64,000 bases of DNA from JAGNDO01 sp963704975. GTDB taxonomy: Bacteria; Chloroflexota; Anaerolineae; Caldilineales; Caldilineaceae. Both the position numbers and the translations under genes were made by a program. Location of the stretch: positions 148,305 to 212,304 of the forward strand of contig CAVPIK010000002.1 in the NCBI GenBank assembly GCA_963704975.1, read 5' to 3'. Positions 28,644-45,009 of the stretch are shown one piece after another. The notes beneath the pieces are model-generated. The model was not told where the DNA came from, made no database searches, and worked only from the letters and a program-made list of their open reading frames with translations. The first letter of the stretch is position 1; each line of letters opens with the position of its first letter.

Positions 28644-29219
28644 CTAGATCCACCCCTGCTGCTGCAAGACGCTGGTCAGGCCGGGGATGGCGAAGCGTTT
28701 GCCCTGGTAGGCCTGGAAGCCGTAGTAGAAAGCGGCCACGATGGCCATCAACCCGGCGATGGGGACCAGGCAGAGGAGCAGCCCGCCGGCAATCCAGCCG
28801 ATGATGGGGATGATGAAGAGCAGGCTGCCGCCGATGGACATCACCCCCAAGACCAGGATGATCAGGATAGACAGGGCCAAACTCTGCACCGCATGATAGC
28901 GCTGGAAGGGACGCTTTTTGGAACTTTCGCTAAACAGCACGATCAGCGGCATCACCACGGGCACAAAGAGCTGGGTGATGTAACAGAGCAAGGCGATCAG
29001 CTTGTCGTCGCTGTTGGCGTCCGGGTCCACGCTCTCGTCCCGCATGAACTCGCCCCGGCGGAAGGCATTGGCGGCGTCCGTGGCTTGGTCTTTGGCCGTC
29101 TCGGCCCAGCGCTCCGCGGGGGAAGCCTCGCCCACATTTTCCACGGGCACGCTCTCGCCCACATTGGGTTGGACGGGTTCAGGGCTGATATTTTCAGGGT
29201 TTACATTTTCAGGATTCAT
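28644..29219 (-). CDS. DUF4870/Tic20-like membrane protein
   Basis: A 191-residue protein. A disordered acidic N-terminus with NPEN repeats comes first, then DDKLIALLCYITQLFVP near residue 70 and KKRPFQRYHAVQSLALS, both marks of the DUF4870/Tic20-like family. Three to four hydrophobic segments follow. Members are small inner-membrane proteins of unknown function. The first 12 residues come from a short nonanucleotide repeat (NPENVNPENISPE). It ends at a large hairpin that should insulate dnaK from it. Confidence 0.8.
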   Translation of the reverse strand: MNPENVNPENISPEPVQPNVGESVPVENVGEASPAERWAETAKDQATDAANAFRRGEFMRDESVDPDANSDDKLIALLCYITQLFVPVVMPLIVLFSESSKKRPFQRYHAVQSLALSILIILVLGVMSIGGSLLFIIPIIGWIAGGLLLCLVPIAGLMAIVAAFYYGFQAYQGKRFAIPGLTSVLQQQGWI

Positions 29220-29257
29220 GGTGTCCTCCGGTAGTCAGGCTGTAATTGGTGGGTCAA

Positions 29258-29322
29258 ACCTTCCCGGAAGGGGCCAGACGATCTTTGGTCAATCAAGATG
29301 TTGTGGCCCCTTCCGGGAAGGT
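29258..29322 (+). repeat. 65-nt structured stem-loop, copy B
   Basis: Same length and layout as 23505-23569. The 19-bp outer stem is kept although pairs 2/64 and 13/53 differ (T-A to C-G, and T-A to G-C). The inner stem keeps five pairs, one changed from a T-G wobble to C-G. It lies between the DUF4870 gene start and fmt. Confidence 0.75.
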
Positions 29323-29384
29323 GCGGTCGGTCATGCGCAACAGTACGTAAGGGATCAGGGAAAGTTGCGGGTGTGATAGAATAC

Positions 29385-29420
29385 GAGGGATGAGTAATGA
29401 GTCACTTTTACTCATCCCTC
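29385..29420 (+). repeat. Word-repeat hairpin in the fmt leader
   Basis: A 12-bp stem (29385-29396 with 29409-29420) is made of GATGAGTAATGAGT words. It lies 27 bases before the fmt start. Confidence 0.55.
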
Positions 29421-29446
29421 GTCACTCATTGAAAGGACACCCGACC

Positions 29447-30500
29447 ATGATCTCACCCACCCGCATCGTTTTTATGGGCACGCCGGACTTTGCCGTGCCC
29501 TCCCTGCGCGCCTTGCACACCCAGGCCGAGGCCCAGAATTGGCAGGTGGTGGGCGTGGTCACCCAGCCGGATCGGCCATCGGGCCGGGGCAAAAAGGTGA
29601 CGGTCAGCCCGGTGAAGGCCTACGCCGTGGAGGCGGGTCTGCCCATCTTGCAACCCCGCAGCTATCGCCGTCAGCCCGAGGCCGTGGCGGAATTGGCCGA
29701 GTTGGCCCCGGATCTGATCGTGGTGGCGGCCTTTGGCCAGATCTTGCCCCCGTCGGTGCTGGACCTGCCCACCTTTGGCTGTGTGAATGTCCATGCCAGT
29801 CTGCTGCCCGCGTACCGGGGGGCGTCGCCCATCAACGCCGCCATTTTGAACGGGGATGCGGAGACCGGCAACACCATCATGCTCATGGACGTGGGCATGG
29901 ACACCGGCCCCGCCCTGGCCCAAGCCGCCCTGCCCATCCGCCCGGACGACACGACCTTGAGCCTGGGGGAGCGGCTGGCCGAGGCCGGCGCGGATCTGCT
30001 GGTGCCCACCCTGGCCCACTGGCTGGCCGGGGCCGTGGTGCCCACGGATCAGGACGACCTGCCCGGCGAGCCGTCCGCCTGCCGCATGATCGACAAGGAG
30101 GCCGGGCGCATCGACTGGACCGCGCCCGCCGCCCACATCGAGCGCATGATCCGGGCCTACACCCCCTGGCCCAGCGCCTTCACCACCTGGCAGGGGCAGA
30201 ATTTCAAGATCTGGCAGGCCGACGTCATCGACTCATCCTCCCCCGCCGGGGAACCGGGCCAGGTGATCATGACCGCCGACGGCCCCGCCGTCATCACCGG
30301 GGAGGGGCTGCTGCTTCTGCGCACGGTTCAGCCCGCGGGCAAGCGGGCCATGGACATCCGCAGCTTTCTCAACGGCGCGGCGGATTTTGTGGGGGGACCG
30401 GGATTGGGTGCGAGTAGCCCAATCTCTAATCCCCAATCCCCGCCCAAATTTGCCCGACACCCCAAACCATGCTATACTCCTGGACTGTCAAACAGGTTGT

Positions 30501-30523
<23 letters not shown>
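29447..30523 (+). CDS. fmt: Methionyl-tRNA formyltransferase
   Basis: VFMGTPDFAVPSLRAL opens the formyl-THF domain. The catalytic segment HASLLPAYRGASPIN contains the conserved His, with the Asp in DVGMDTGP. The C-terminal tRNA-binding domain ends near GAADFVGG. It formylates initiator Met-tRNA. RBS AAAGGA lies before ATG 29447. The open frame runs on through a CCCCAAT repeat and stops at 30521-30523 inside the tRNA-Pro gene, which is not natural. A one-base indel in the G run at about 30390-30396 would let it end at 30417. Confidence 0.9.
30450..30478 (+). promoter_or_regulatory. Predicted tRNA-Pro promoter
   Basis: TTGCCC (30450-30455) and TATACT (30473-30478) are 17 bases apart and end 22 bases before the tRNA. 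Confidence 0.65.
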
Positions 30524-30577
<54 letters not shown>

Positions 30578-30585
30578 AAGTTGGC

Positions 30586-30624
30586 AAAACGCTCGGAGCT
30601 TTCGCTCCGAGCGTTTTTTTGTTT
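30586..30624 (+). terminator. Terminator of tRNA-Pro
   Basis: A 14-bp stem (30586-30599 with 30604-30617) with loop TTTC and a seven-T run lies nine bases behind the tRNA. Confidence 0.9.
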
Positions 30625-30695
30625 TGTGCTATACTTGATTGACTGTCGTTTCGCCCGCCCCGTTCCGCACTTGCCCATGCCCAGGAGACGCCGCC

Positions 30696-31295
30696 ATGTC
30701 CTTTCCCTTCACCGCTACCCCATTGCAACCCGGACGCTACGAGCCGGAGGGGCTCTACCTCTCCAGCCCCTTCCCGGGCAGCCAGGTGCCCATCACCCAA
30801 CTATTTGGCGAAAACCCGGATTTTTACCGCCAATTTGTCTACAGCGGGGTTCCCCTGCGTGGCCACAACGGCATCGATTTTGGCTCGCCACGGGCACGAA
30901 TGTGCTGGCCACGGATCAAGGCGAGGTGATTTAGGTGGGCTTTGAAGCCGGGGGCTTCGGCCTCTATGTGAAACTTCAGCACCGCTGGGGCGAATCCCTC
31001 TGCGCACACATGGGGCAGCGCCACGTGGTCAGACCGGCCAGCGGGTGAGCCGAGGCCAGATGGTGGGCATTTCGGACAACAGCGGGGCCAGCATCGGGCC
31101 GCATCTGCATTTTGGCATCCGCATCTTCCCCTACGTGCGGGCTGACGGCTGGGGCGGCTTTGTGGACCCCATGCGCCTTCATGGACCCGGCGGACATTCT
31201 GCTTGCCCCGCTATGCCGAGGGCACCCGGGGCCCAGGCGACGAGACCCAACTCCCCCGCATGGCCATCGAACGACCGGGAATGCGTCGGCCTTGA
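30696..31295 (+). CDS. M23-family peptidase (LytM-like), heavily frameshifted
   Basis: Segments in several frames give a M23/LytM zinc peptidase. They run ITQLFGENPDFYRQFVY, GHNGIDFG (first His and Asp), VLATDQGEVI, GFEAGGFGLYVKLQH, SDNSGASIGPHLHFGIRI (the HLHF motif), and a C-terminal stretch ending at a TGA at 31293-31295. At least four frame breaks and one in-frame TAG (30931-30933, after GEVI) interrupt it. Either the gene is decaying or read quality is poor here; neighbours also carry indels. No signal peptide is visible. It lies behind tRNA-Pro on the plus strand. Confidence 0.7.
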
Positions 31296-31299
31296 CAGA

Positions 31300-31366
31300 C
31301 AAGGAGAAGGAGACAGGGAGAGCTGGAACCAGCTCCTTGTCTCCCGTCTCCTTGACTCCTTGTCTC
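31300..31366. repeat. Word-repeat hairpin of GACAAGGAG/GGAGACA words
   Basis: Two arms of degenerate 9-nt words face each other around AGCTGGAACCAGCT. It lies between the convergent M23 and GH114 genes and can terminate both. Confidence 0.7.
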
Positions 31367-32313
31367 ACCGGCAGGCTACCCGCCAGGCGTCCAGATCCAG
31401 CCGCTTGTGCAGCCAGTCAAAGTTGAGGGCGTTGACCACGGGACAGAAGGTGGCGGCCTCGCCCTCGTATTCCACCCCGAAGACCGCTTTCCCCGCCTGC
31501 ACAAAGGGCGACAACAGGTCACACTCCTCAAATTCCGCACATTGCTCGTTCAAGGCCCAATCAAAATCAGCCACCAGATCCGGGATCTGATCCAGATCGT
31601 TCTTCAGCCCGATGGAAAGACCCCGGTCATGGGCGGACTTGGCCAGCCAGCGGTTGTAGGCAAGCTGATCTGCGCCTGTGAGGGGGAAACCGCTCTCGTT
31701 GGCATATCCGTCCACATTGTCCGGCTCCACCCCGTCACAGCCCTTGGAGACGGCCAGGTCCAACCGTGCGGTCATCACCGGGGCCAGCAGATCGATCTGG
31801 CGGATGTCCAGCCAGCGCTCGTCCGGCCAGCCGTCCATGATGGAGCCCAAGACCGCTTCGGGGAAGAGCGTCCGCATCGTCCCGAAAGGCTTCCCAACTG
31901 CCTGCGCTGAAATAGCAGATCACCGTGCGCCCGGCATTTTTCAGGTCGGCGATGGTGGCGGTCGGCGTCTCCACCAGATCGATGTCGTACATTTGCACAT
32001 CCACGCTGGTGTCAATCGTGCCGGAAAGCTGCCATTGCCAACTTGTGCCGGGGGACGGCTGCCACCAAGTCTGGTCCTCTTCCTCAACCGACCGTGTGAC
32101 CGTCGGCATAAAAGCCACCGGTTCCAGATCGGGCGTGCTGGTAGGCTGTGCAGATGGAACCGATGTGCCCGATGCAACGTTGAAGCAAGCAGCCAGAACG
32201 AAAAGTGAGAATGCGATGCCAATTACCCAAACCAACGGGCGTTCCGATAAGGTGATCGTCTTTTTAGACGTTGCTTGGTTTGGGTTGGTTTGAGGTCTTT
32301 GTTTTTTGTTCAT
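31365..32313 (-). CDS. GH114 endo-alpha-1,4-polygalactosaminidase-like lipoprotein (frameshifted)
   Basis: The start at 32313 has a strong AAAGGAGG. The N-terminus has basic residues, then WVIGIAFSLFVLAACF, a lipobox-like signal (LAAC). The body WQWQLSGTIDTSVDVQMYDIDL, VICYFSAGSWE, CDGVEPDNVDGY and LSIGLKNDLDQIPDLV matches GH114/TM1410 (PF03537) with its conserved acidic residues. Family members degrade galactosaminogalactan-type polymers; the substrate here is unknown. The break is near 31880. It would be exported and lipid-anchored. Confidence 0.85.
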
Positions 32314-32959
32314 AGGATGCAGCCTCCTTTCATAGATCCACCTATTCAATAAATATAAGTTATTTGTAGTTGTCTTAGTAGGGACCGGGGATATGGGGAA
32401 AAGCTGAGGCTCCATGATCAGCCATCCACTGGCCTGTCTTAGGGTCTTGAGCCAGCCGGGTTTCTAGCATACCACAAGATAGGGCAAGTTTGGGCTCGAC
32501 TTTCCTGCTATTTTGATGGGCAGATCCAATGGTCGGGAGGATGCTCTGGTTTAAGACGACCAAAATTGTCATGGAAGAGGCAGCAGTTATCACAAATTGA
32601 ACTTGGGATAACTGTCGCGTGGATTTGGGAAAGACGGAAACGAAATAGTGGCGCAGAAAAAGGCAACGCCCTATATAGGGCGAGCACATTTGTTCCACGC
32701 GAGGGTCGGGATAAGTTGGGAAAACCGCCCCGGCGGGTATCCCCGGCAGAAGATCAGTTGTCCTCGCAATTGCACCAGGTTATCCCCGATCTTTGTCTGG
32801 GCAATCCCTGGACAATCCCTAGGTTGTCTACGCCTGGCAAGGCCTACCCACTGATGGAGGTTCAGGCACATGTGCCTGCGGTCTGCTTTTCTTGCTTTTT
32901 GTCCTATGTTACTATGGGTGTGGTTGTGACCGTGGCTGGCACGGTTTGGGGAGGGATTC
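32314..32959. other. 646-base spacer, no gene recognised
   Basis: GC is lower than in the flanking genes. Frames of 100-133 codons exist on both strands but have no family resemblance, no RBS and poor codon use. A CAATCCCTGGACAATCCCT direct repeat sits near 32802-32820. It may be a decayed gene or long leader regions of the two divergent genes. Confidence 0.5.
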
Positions 32960-33838
32960 ATGTTTGAGGAGTTTTGGGCTATGCACATGCGGGTGATGAC
33001 GTACAATGTTCACGGCTGGCTCACCCCTGGGGGGCAGCCGAATTTAGACGCAGTGCATCGGGTGATCGCGGACAGCGGCGCGGATATTGTGGGGCTGAAC
33101 GAGGTCTTTCATCCCCGGATCGCAGAGGGCAGCGACGGCAAGCCGATCTTGCAAGCCTTGGCCCAGCAGCTTGGCTTTCACTATGTCTTTGGCCCCTGCA
33201 TGGGGTGGCCAGCCACGGATACCCTGCCGGAGAGCAGCTATGGCAACGCCCTGCTCAGCCGCTGGCCCATCATCGCCAGCGCTGCCCACCACCTCACCCC
33301 CATCGACGGGTTGGAGCAGCGGGGGTTGTTGGAGGGGCGGATTCTCTTGCCCGATGGCCGCACCTTCACCCCTATGTCACCCATTTGGACTATACCAGCG
33401 AGGAGAACCGGCTGGTGCAACTGCGGGCCGTGCGCTCGTGGACCGTGCGGGATCGCAGCCGCGCCCATGTGGTGATGGGGGACTTCAACGCCATCCACCC
33501 GTGGGACTACGAGGGCCGGGAAGACGCCCTGGCCGCCCTGGCCGCCCAGCCCAAGGCCGCCCACATGGCCGCCGGGATCAACGGTTCGGCCAGATGGACG
33601 GCAAAGGTCCCCAGGTGATCGCCCAAATGGAAAAGGCCGGCTACGTGGACGCCTTCACCCGCTTCGGCACGCCCGGCCAGACTTCCTTTCTGCTCTCCGC
33701 CCGAACCCATGCGCATCGACTATATCTTTGCCAGCGCATCCCCTGGCTCCCCACCTCACGGACTGCCGCATCCTCTCCGAAATGGCCGACTACGACGCAT
33801 CCGATCACGTGCCCGTCCTAGCCGAAATCGACTATTAA
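32960..33838 (+). CDS. Endonuclease/exonuclease/phosphatase (EEP) family hydrolase (frameshifted)
   Basis: The family motifs appear in order: MTYNVHGW, IVGLNEVF (metal Glu), SYGNALLSRWP, VVMGDFNAIHP (GDFN), MRIDYIFAS and SDHVPVLAEI (the SDH motif with the catalytic His). These are in three frames, with breaks near 33375, 33585 and 33710-33760; the whole is about 290 residues. The enzyme hydrolyses phosphodiester bonds in DNA, lipids or sugar phosphates; the substrate is not clear. ATG at 32960 has GGGAGGG upstream. Confidence 0.82.
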
Positions 33839-33880
33839 CGCACACATTCTCAATTTTCAAATCTCAATTTTCAATTCTCT

Positions 33881-36165
<2,285 letters not shown>

Positions 36166-36205
36166 GTGCGGTTTTTAACCGCACCCCCAATCTCCAATCC
36201 CCAAT

Positions 36206-36235
36206 CCACTACTCCCCAATCCACTACTCCCCAAT
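36206..36235. repeat. Tandem 15-mer CCACTACTCCCCAAT x2 with further CCCCAAT words
   Basis: Two exact 15-mers (36206-36220, 36221-36235) follow three CCAAT/CCCCAAT words at 36185-36205. The stop codon of the histidine kinase (36224-36226, minus) lies inside the repeat. Confidence 0.8.
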
Positions 36236-38531
36236 CGGCAGTTCAATATGAAAAACACTGCCCACCCCTGGACTCTCCGCCCAAATTCTACCGCCGTGAG
36301 CTTGGATGATGTGGTGAACGATGGCCAGCCCCAGGCCAGTCCCCCGCACTTTCTGGGCTGTGTCCTTCACCCGATAGAAGCGATTCCAGATCAGGTCCAA
36401 CTGGTCTTCGGGAATGCCGACGCCTTGATCTGCGATGTCGATCCGAATTTGCTTCTCTTCAGCGCTCAACGTGACGGTGATCTGACCCTCGGCGTGGCTA
36501 AACTTGATCGCATTGGAGAAAAGATTGTCGATCACCTGGCCCAGTTGCTGGGCATCCGCCTGGATGGTGGGCAGCGGTGAGTTGGCCGTTAGCGTAAAGC
36601 TGTACCCCGGCCTGCCGAGCCGTGATCTGGGCTGCCCGGATACAGCCCTGCACCAGGGCATAGACATCCACTTCCTTCCGGATCAGGGGGGTGCTGTCCG
36701 CCTTCTGATAGTCCACCATCTCCTGAATCATGATATTCATGGATTCGGCCCGCTTGAGGATAATCTGAATCGCATCCAACTGTTCTGGCGTCAGATCCCC
36801 CAGCATATTATCGACCAACATGCCCGCGTAGCCTTGAATAAAGGTGAGGGGTGTGCGCAGTTCATGGGAGGCGTTGTGTACAAATTCCTCGCGAATCTGA
36901 TTGATGCGTTGTAGATCCGCGTTGGCAGCGGTCAGATCTGCCGATTGTCGTTGACTTTGATGGAGAAGCCGCTGGTTTTGCAGGGCCGCCGCCGCCTGGT
37001 TGCACAACAGGGTGACCTGACTACGATCCTCCGGCGAGAAGGCATCGAATTGAAAACTCTTCAGGGTCACATGGCCCACGATGGATTTTTTATGGTGTTG
37101 GAGGGGAATCAAGAAAGTCGTGTAAACCTCCTGGCTGTCCGGTGTAGACCCTGGCTGCCAATCCGGGCGTCTGCGCAGATCCGGGATGTAGAGAGGCTCG
37201 ATGGTCGTGTATAGTTCTTGAAGCAGGGGAAATTCGTCCACCGCAATCAGGGCATTTCTGGCGGCTTCCGGGTCCGTATAGCCTGCGGACGCCACAATCG
37301 TTCCCGTGCGTTGATTGTCCTCCATCAGGATCACCGACCCGCTGTCATAGTCCATCAGCGTGCCGATGCTCTCCAGCAGGGCCAGCCCCGCCTCGGCGGC
37401 TGACGTGGTCTCCAGGAGCAGATTCGAGAAGGTCAACTGGGTTTCGGCCAGAAAGCGCTGTCTGCGTTCCCCGCCCAGAAGGTGGGCCTTTGTCATTACC
37501 AAGGAGATCTGGTCGGCGATTTGGGCGCTGCTGTCAATTTCTGATTGGGTCAGGTGGCGTACCTGATCGAAGCCAATAAAGGCTGTGCCTCGGCGGTTGT
37601 TGCCAAAGGTCAGGGGCAAGCCAAGCATGGTGTGAATAGAAAATTGCTCGACGAGGATTTGATTGACTTTGTCAGAGACCCGCACATCTGGCACAAATAT
37701 GGGCCGATTGGCGACCATGATGTGGGCGGCGAAGTTGGGCGTATGGGGGGGCAATTTCATGGCCAGAAAGCGCTTGCGCAAAGAGATTGTGGCTGCCAGG
37801 GGGATGGGTACTTGATTTTCCTCATCCCACAGCGCAATGAAACAACTAGCCGAATCAAACAGGGTGTTGAGGGTGTCCGCCAAGTATTGGAGCAGTTCGT
37901 CATAGTTGCGGATGCTGTTGGCGGCGTAGGTGATGGCGTTGAGCAAACGCAGTTGGTGGGCCTTCTGCTCTTCGGCCTTGAACAGCCGTTGGTTGTCCAA
38001 GGCCGCCGCTGCCTGGGATGCCACCTTGCCAAGGATACGGATATCCTCCTCGTCGAACTTCTGGTCGGTCTCGTAACCGATGCCGATGGCACCCAGCAAC
38101 TGATCACGGGCGATTAAAGGGGAAATGGCTACGGCCTGCAAAGGCAGCTTCGAGGCTTTCAGGGCGGATGTTTGATAGTCGTTGGTATAAATGGTTGTGC
38201 GCCGACGAACCACCTCGCCCAAAACACCGGCGTCCATGGACATAGCCGTCCCAATATCACCGTATCGGGGATCGGCGATGGCCGCAGTGCGCAAGGTGTC
38301 TGTCTCTGGGTTGTAGAGATAGACTACCGCCAATTGCGCATCTGTTACCTGAAGGATCCACTGGAAGACGGCATCGACCAACTCGGTCTCGTTCATATGG
38401 GCAGAAATTTCCAAAGCGAGCGCTGCCAGCATGGGGATCTGGCGCGCTCGCTTTGAGTTATCTTCGCTAAGTGGGGAGAGCGCAGGTTCAGGCTTTCCCC
38501 GTTCTAGCCGTGGGGCTGAAGCAGGATTCAT
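36224..38531 (-). CDS. GAF-domain sensor histidine kinase (frameshifted)
   Basis: A protein of about 768 residues with no membrane helix. Three GAF-like domains follow each other (near 50-190, 200-345 and 375-530), each with LxxPLxxxxxxxG-type cores such as VAISPLIARDQLLGAIGIGY. A coiled linker leads to HisKA with the phosphorylated His in NASHELRTPLTF. The HATPase has an N box (VIDNLFSNAIKFS), G1 (DQGVGIP) and G2 (GTGLGLA). The break is near 36595. It should sense a small cytosolic ligand or redox state. No response regulator is adjacent. It follows secA by 18 bases, so it is probably in the prs-secA operon. Confidence 0.87.
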
Positions 38532-38549
38532 AGGATGCGTTGTCTTATT

Positions 38550-41516
<2,967 letters not shown>

Positions 41517-41525
41517 GCTGCTCCT

Positions 41526-42534
41526 CTATTCGTTAAAAATAGCCCCGACGCTCAGGCCTTTGTGGATGCGTAGGATCACTTCGCCCAGCAGATCGCCAAT
41601 GGGCAGAACCGTGATCTTGTCACAATCCTTCTCAGGGGGCGAGATACAGGGTGTTGGTGACAACCAACTCGGTAAATTCGCTTTGACGAATGCGCTCCGC
41701 CGCCGGGTCGCTGAAGACCGCATGGGTGGCGCAGCCATAAATGTCCAGCGCCCCGGCAGATCGCAAATACTCCGCGGCCTTGACGATGGTCCCGGCCGTG
41801 TCGATCTCATCGTCCACCAGGATGACATCCATGCCCGCCACCTGTCCGATGATGTTGAACATCTGGGTGCTTCGGCCATCGGTGAGGGCGCGGCGTTTTT
41901 CGATGATAGCCAGGGGCAGATCCAACGCTGCGGCAAAATTGCGACTGCGGCGCACGGATCCGATGTCCGGTGACACCACCACGGCGTTGCTCAACGCCTT
42001 TTTCTGGAAGTATTCTACCATTGTATGGTAGGCCGTCAACTCGTCGGTGGGGATTGTGAAAAAGCCCTGCACCTGCCCGGCGTGCAGATCCACCGTCAAC
42101 AAGCGATCCGCCCCCGCCGTGGTGATCAGATCCGCCACCAGCCGGGCTGTGATGGGCACCCGGGGCTGATCCTTTTTGTCCGTGCGCCCATAGCCATAGT
42201 AGGGGATCACCGCGGTGATGCGGGCGGCACTGTCCCGGCGCAGGGTCTCGATCATGATCAGCAACTCCATCAGGTTGTCGTTGGCCGGCGCACCCGTGGA
42301 CTGCACCACAAAGACATCCTTGCCCCGCACGCTCTCGTTCAATCGCACAAAGGTATTGCTGTTGGGAAACTGGAAGACATCCGCCTTGCCCACGGGGATC
42401 TCCAAATAGGCGCAGATCTCTTCGGCCAAGGGGCGGTTGGCTGTCCCCGCAAAGACTGCCAAGGGACCATAAAGCCCACTCCACTCCGCCGATGTCCGGG
42501 TGCTCGAATAGCGTTTTTTGATTTCCGATCTCAT
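41526..42534 (-). CDS. prs: Ribose-phosphate pyrophosphokinase (PRPP synthetase) (one frameshift)
   Basis: The start at 42534 has GGGAGGG upstream. Motifs: ANRPLAEEICAYLEIPVG; the ATP-binding FPNSNTFVRLNESVRG; the metal and ribose-5-phosphate region VDLHAGQVQGFF; VVVSPDIGSVRRSRNFA; and the PRPP loop VILVDDEIDTAGTIVKAA. The break near 41635 separates LVVTNTLYL from the final DKITVLPIGDLLGEVI. The length is about 335 residues, as in class I enzymes. It feeds nucleotide, His and Trp synthesis. A TATAAT box lies upstream on the minus strand (42629-42634) without a good -35. Confidence 0.92.
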
Positions 42535-42691
42535 TGTGCCCTCCCGGCTCCGATTTTCCGGCTTTGCCCCATCATCATCATCCATAAAATCGGGCCAAGC
42601 GATTGGTCCGAGGGCAAAGCGTTTCCTGATTATACTCCGATCCGGGAAAGAGGGGTAAAAGCCGGACCCGCTACCGGGTTTAGGGTAAAAA

Positions 42692-42728
42692 ACAATCCCC
42701 CAGGACAAAAGGTGCCCTGGGGGATTGT
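42692..42728 (-). terminator. Terminator of hsp20
   Basis: A 13-bp perfect stem (42692-42704 with 42716-42728) is followed on the minus strand by a T6 run (42686-42691). Confidence 0.88.
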
Positions 42729-42766
42729 GTCATTCGTGTGGGGCCGCCCTGCGCGTTGCCGAAGGG

Positions 42767-43222
42767 CTAGACCGTGCGCACCTTGATCTGCTTGGGTCGC
42801 ACAGATTCGGCCTTGGGCACAACCAAGGTCAGCACGCCATTTTCAAAGGTGGCGTCGATCTTGTCGCCATCCACGGGCACGTTGAAGGTCAGGGTGCGCT
42901 GGAAGGCGCCGACCGGGCGCTCTTGGATCAGATAGTCGGCCTCGGCCTGCACCGGGTTGAACTCGCCCCGGATGGTCAGTTCGTCCCCCTCAAAGGTGAT
43001 CTCCACCTGGGCCGGGTCAATGCCGGGCAGGTTGGCACTGAGCACAAATTCGCTCTCCGTGGCGTAGGCATCCACGGGCAGATGCAGGGTGCGATTCTCT
43101 CGGCTGCCGCCATTGGCCGCATAGTCATAGCGGCGGCGCAGGTCTTCGTCCATCAGGCGGTTGACGGTGTTGGCCAGGCTGGCGAAATCACGGACTGGGC
43201 GATAGTTGATTCGGGTTGGCAT
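42767..43222 (-). CDS. Hsp20 small heat-shock protein
   Basis: An intact 151-residue protein. The alpha-crystallin domain runs from LHLPVDAYATESEFVLSANL to LTLVVPKAE, with the conserved GVLTLVVPK close. A short N-terminal arm and a C-terminal IKV motif (I-x-V type, used in oligomer contacts) are present. It binds unfolding proteins without ATP. AAAAGGAG lies before ATG 43222. A short inverted repeat GCAGTC-GGTT-GACTGC (43273-43288) lies in the leader and may be an operator. Confidence 0.93.
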   Translation of the reverse strand: MPTRINYRPVRDFASLANTVNRLMDEDLRRRYDYAANGGSRENRTLHLPVDAYATESEFVLSANLPGIDPAQVEITFEGDELTIRGEFNPVQAEADYLIQERPVGAFQRTLTFNVPVDGDKIDATFENGVLTLVVPKAESVRPKQIKVRTV

Positions 43223-43364
43223 AGGATAATCTCCTTTTGCTCAAATAGATACGGTGACAATTGACTCATCAAGCAGTCGGTTGACTGCGATGGCTCCATT
43301 GTAGCCGTGTAATGTTAGATGAGCGTATGCGGAGAATTAGTGATTTGTTTGCGATTCTAAGCGC

Positions 43365-44991
43365 TTACTGCGAGCTTAGGGGACTGGGCGTGGGATCAGC
43401 GGGCGCAACCGGCGTGGGCGCAACGGAACGCACCCCCCACTCATCGACCAACTTGGCCAAATCGGGGTGAGCGGCCAGATCGAGCTCGGCGAAGAGGGTC
43501 TCCGGGGTGACGATGGTCCAGCGGTTGTCCGCCAGATAGCTGTGCAGAAATTGGTCGAAGGCCCGTTCGCCCAGGCTGCGGCGCACGGCGGCAAAGAAGA
43601 GCGCCCCCTTGCCATAGACCACGGTTTCATATTGGGATCCGCTGTCGTAGGCCTCCACGGGCTTGCCCAGATCCGTGTCGCTCTCCCGCCCGATCAACAG
43701 GTTGACCGGCACTTGCCAGCGCTGATTTTGCAGACCATCCGCCGTGGACGGTCCCTGCATGGCCTCGTAATAGATGCGCACCGAATACTCGGACAGCCCT
43801 TCGTCCATCCACGGGTGGTTGACCGGATCGTTGTGGACCATCTGGTACCACCATTGGTGGGCCACCTCGTGGGCAATCAGAAACTCCAGTTCGCCCCGAT
43901 AGTCCGTGTAGCTTTGCACCCCGATCAGGCTGACGCCGGGATATTCCATGCCCCGATATTCCAAGGGAGCCACGGCCACGGCCATTTCGGTGAAGGGATA
44001 TTCGCCAAAGCGATCCCCATAGACCCGCATGGCCGCCACGGCATAGTTGAGCGCAGCCCGTCCCGCCGCGTTCTGCCCCGGCAGCCAATAGCTGGTGACT
44101 TTGGTCCCCGCCACCTCCGCCGAGGCCTGTTCAAATTGATTGCTGGTGTGGAATAAAAATTCCCGCACCGGCCCCGTCACCCATACCCGCTGGGTGGCCC
44201 CATTTTCCATCACCGTGCTGGTCACCATCACCCCGCTGGTCACAGGGATCTGGTCCGAGGGCAGGGTGCCCGTGACCACAAAGAGCGAGCTGACGTTGAA
44301 GGCCGCATCCCCCCGCACCGTGCCGTTTTCCTCCCACCATCCGCCCGTGCCGATGGCCGGTCCCTGTTCATAGACGGCCAGGGATGGATAGAAGAGGGGC
44401 AGGCTGTACATCTCCTGGCTGCGGCCAAAGAGGGCATAGACACCGGGGGAGTCGGGCCAGGTGGGGATGGTGAGGGACCAACTCATCTGCACGGTGATGG
44501 CTTGGCCGGCCAGCAGGGGCTTGGGCAGATCCACCCGCAGACCCGTGCCCAGGGGCACAAAGGTATAGGCCACGGGCTGGCCGTCCACCGCCATGCTGCC
44601 GATGCTGAAGTTGCCCCCATACTGTTTCAACATGGGATAGAGGCGGAAGATCAGATGGGGCCAGGGGTCCGGGCCGGGGTTGAGGATGTGGACCGACTGG
44701 CTGCCCCGCAGGAGGGGCTTTCCCTCTTCGCCCCCGGTCGGGGATCAGGCTGAAGGTGATATCGTAGCGGGGCATCTGCTGGGCCACCGGGTTGGTCGTC
44801 ACCAGATCCGCCCGATAGCTCTCCTTGAGCGCAGGCATATAGGCCAAATAGGGGTCCACCGGCTCGCGGATAAAGGGCAACTTACAGCCGCCCAACAGCA
44901 ACCCGGCCAAAACTAACCCAAGCCAGAACAGGGTCATATTTCGGCGAGAAGAAGAAATTTTTAGATTGAGAGAGGATTGTGGTGTGTGCAT
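43365..44991 (-). CDS. M1-family metallopeptidase lipoprotein (one frameshift)
   Basis: The N-terminus MTLFWLGLVLAGLLLGGC gives a lipobox (LLGGC), so it should be an exported lipoprotein. The catalytic part has LIAHEVAHQWWYQ (HExxH), then WMDEGLSEY, where the downstream Glu is the third zinc ligand, and YGKGALFFAAVRRSLGE. The GAMEN exopeptidase motif is replaced by YRGMEYPGVSLIG, as in divergent M1 members. The break lies near 44735. Start 44991 was chosen because the ATG at 45009 sits on a TATACT-like box. It is divergent to nurA across a word-repeat region. Confidence 0.85.
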
Positions 44992-45009
44992 AGGCAGAAA
45001 GTATAGCAT

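Noticed and set aside
32375..32967. Frames of 107 and 133 codons in the 646-base spacer
   Set aside because: They lie on opposite strands, have no ribosome site or family likeness, and one runs into the EEP gene start.
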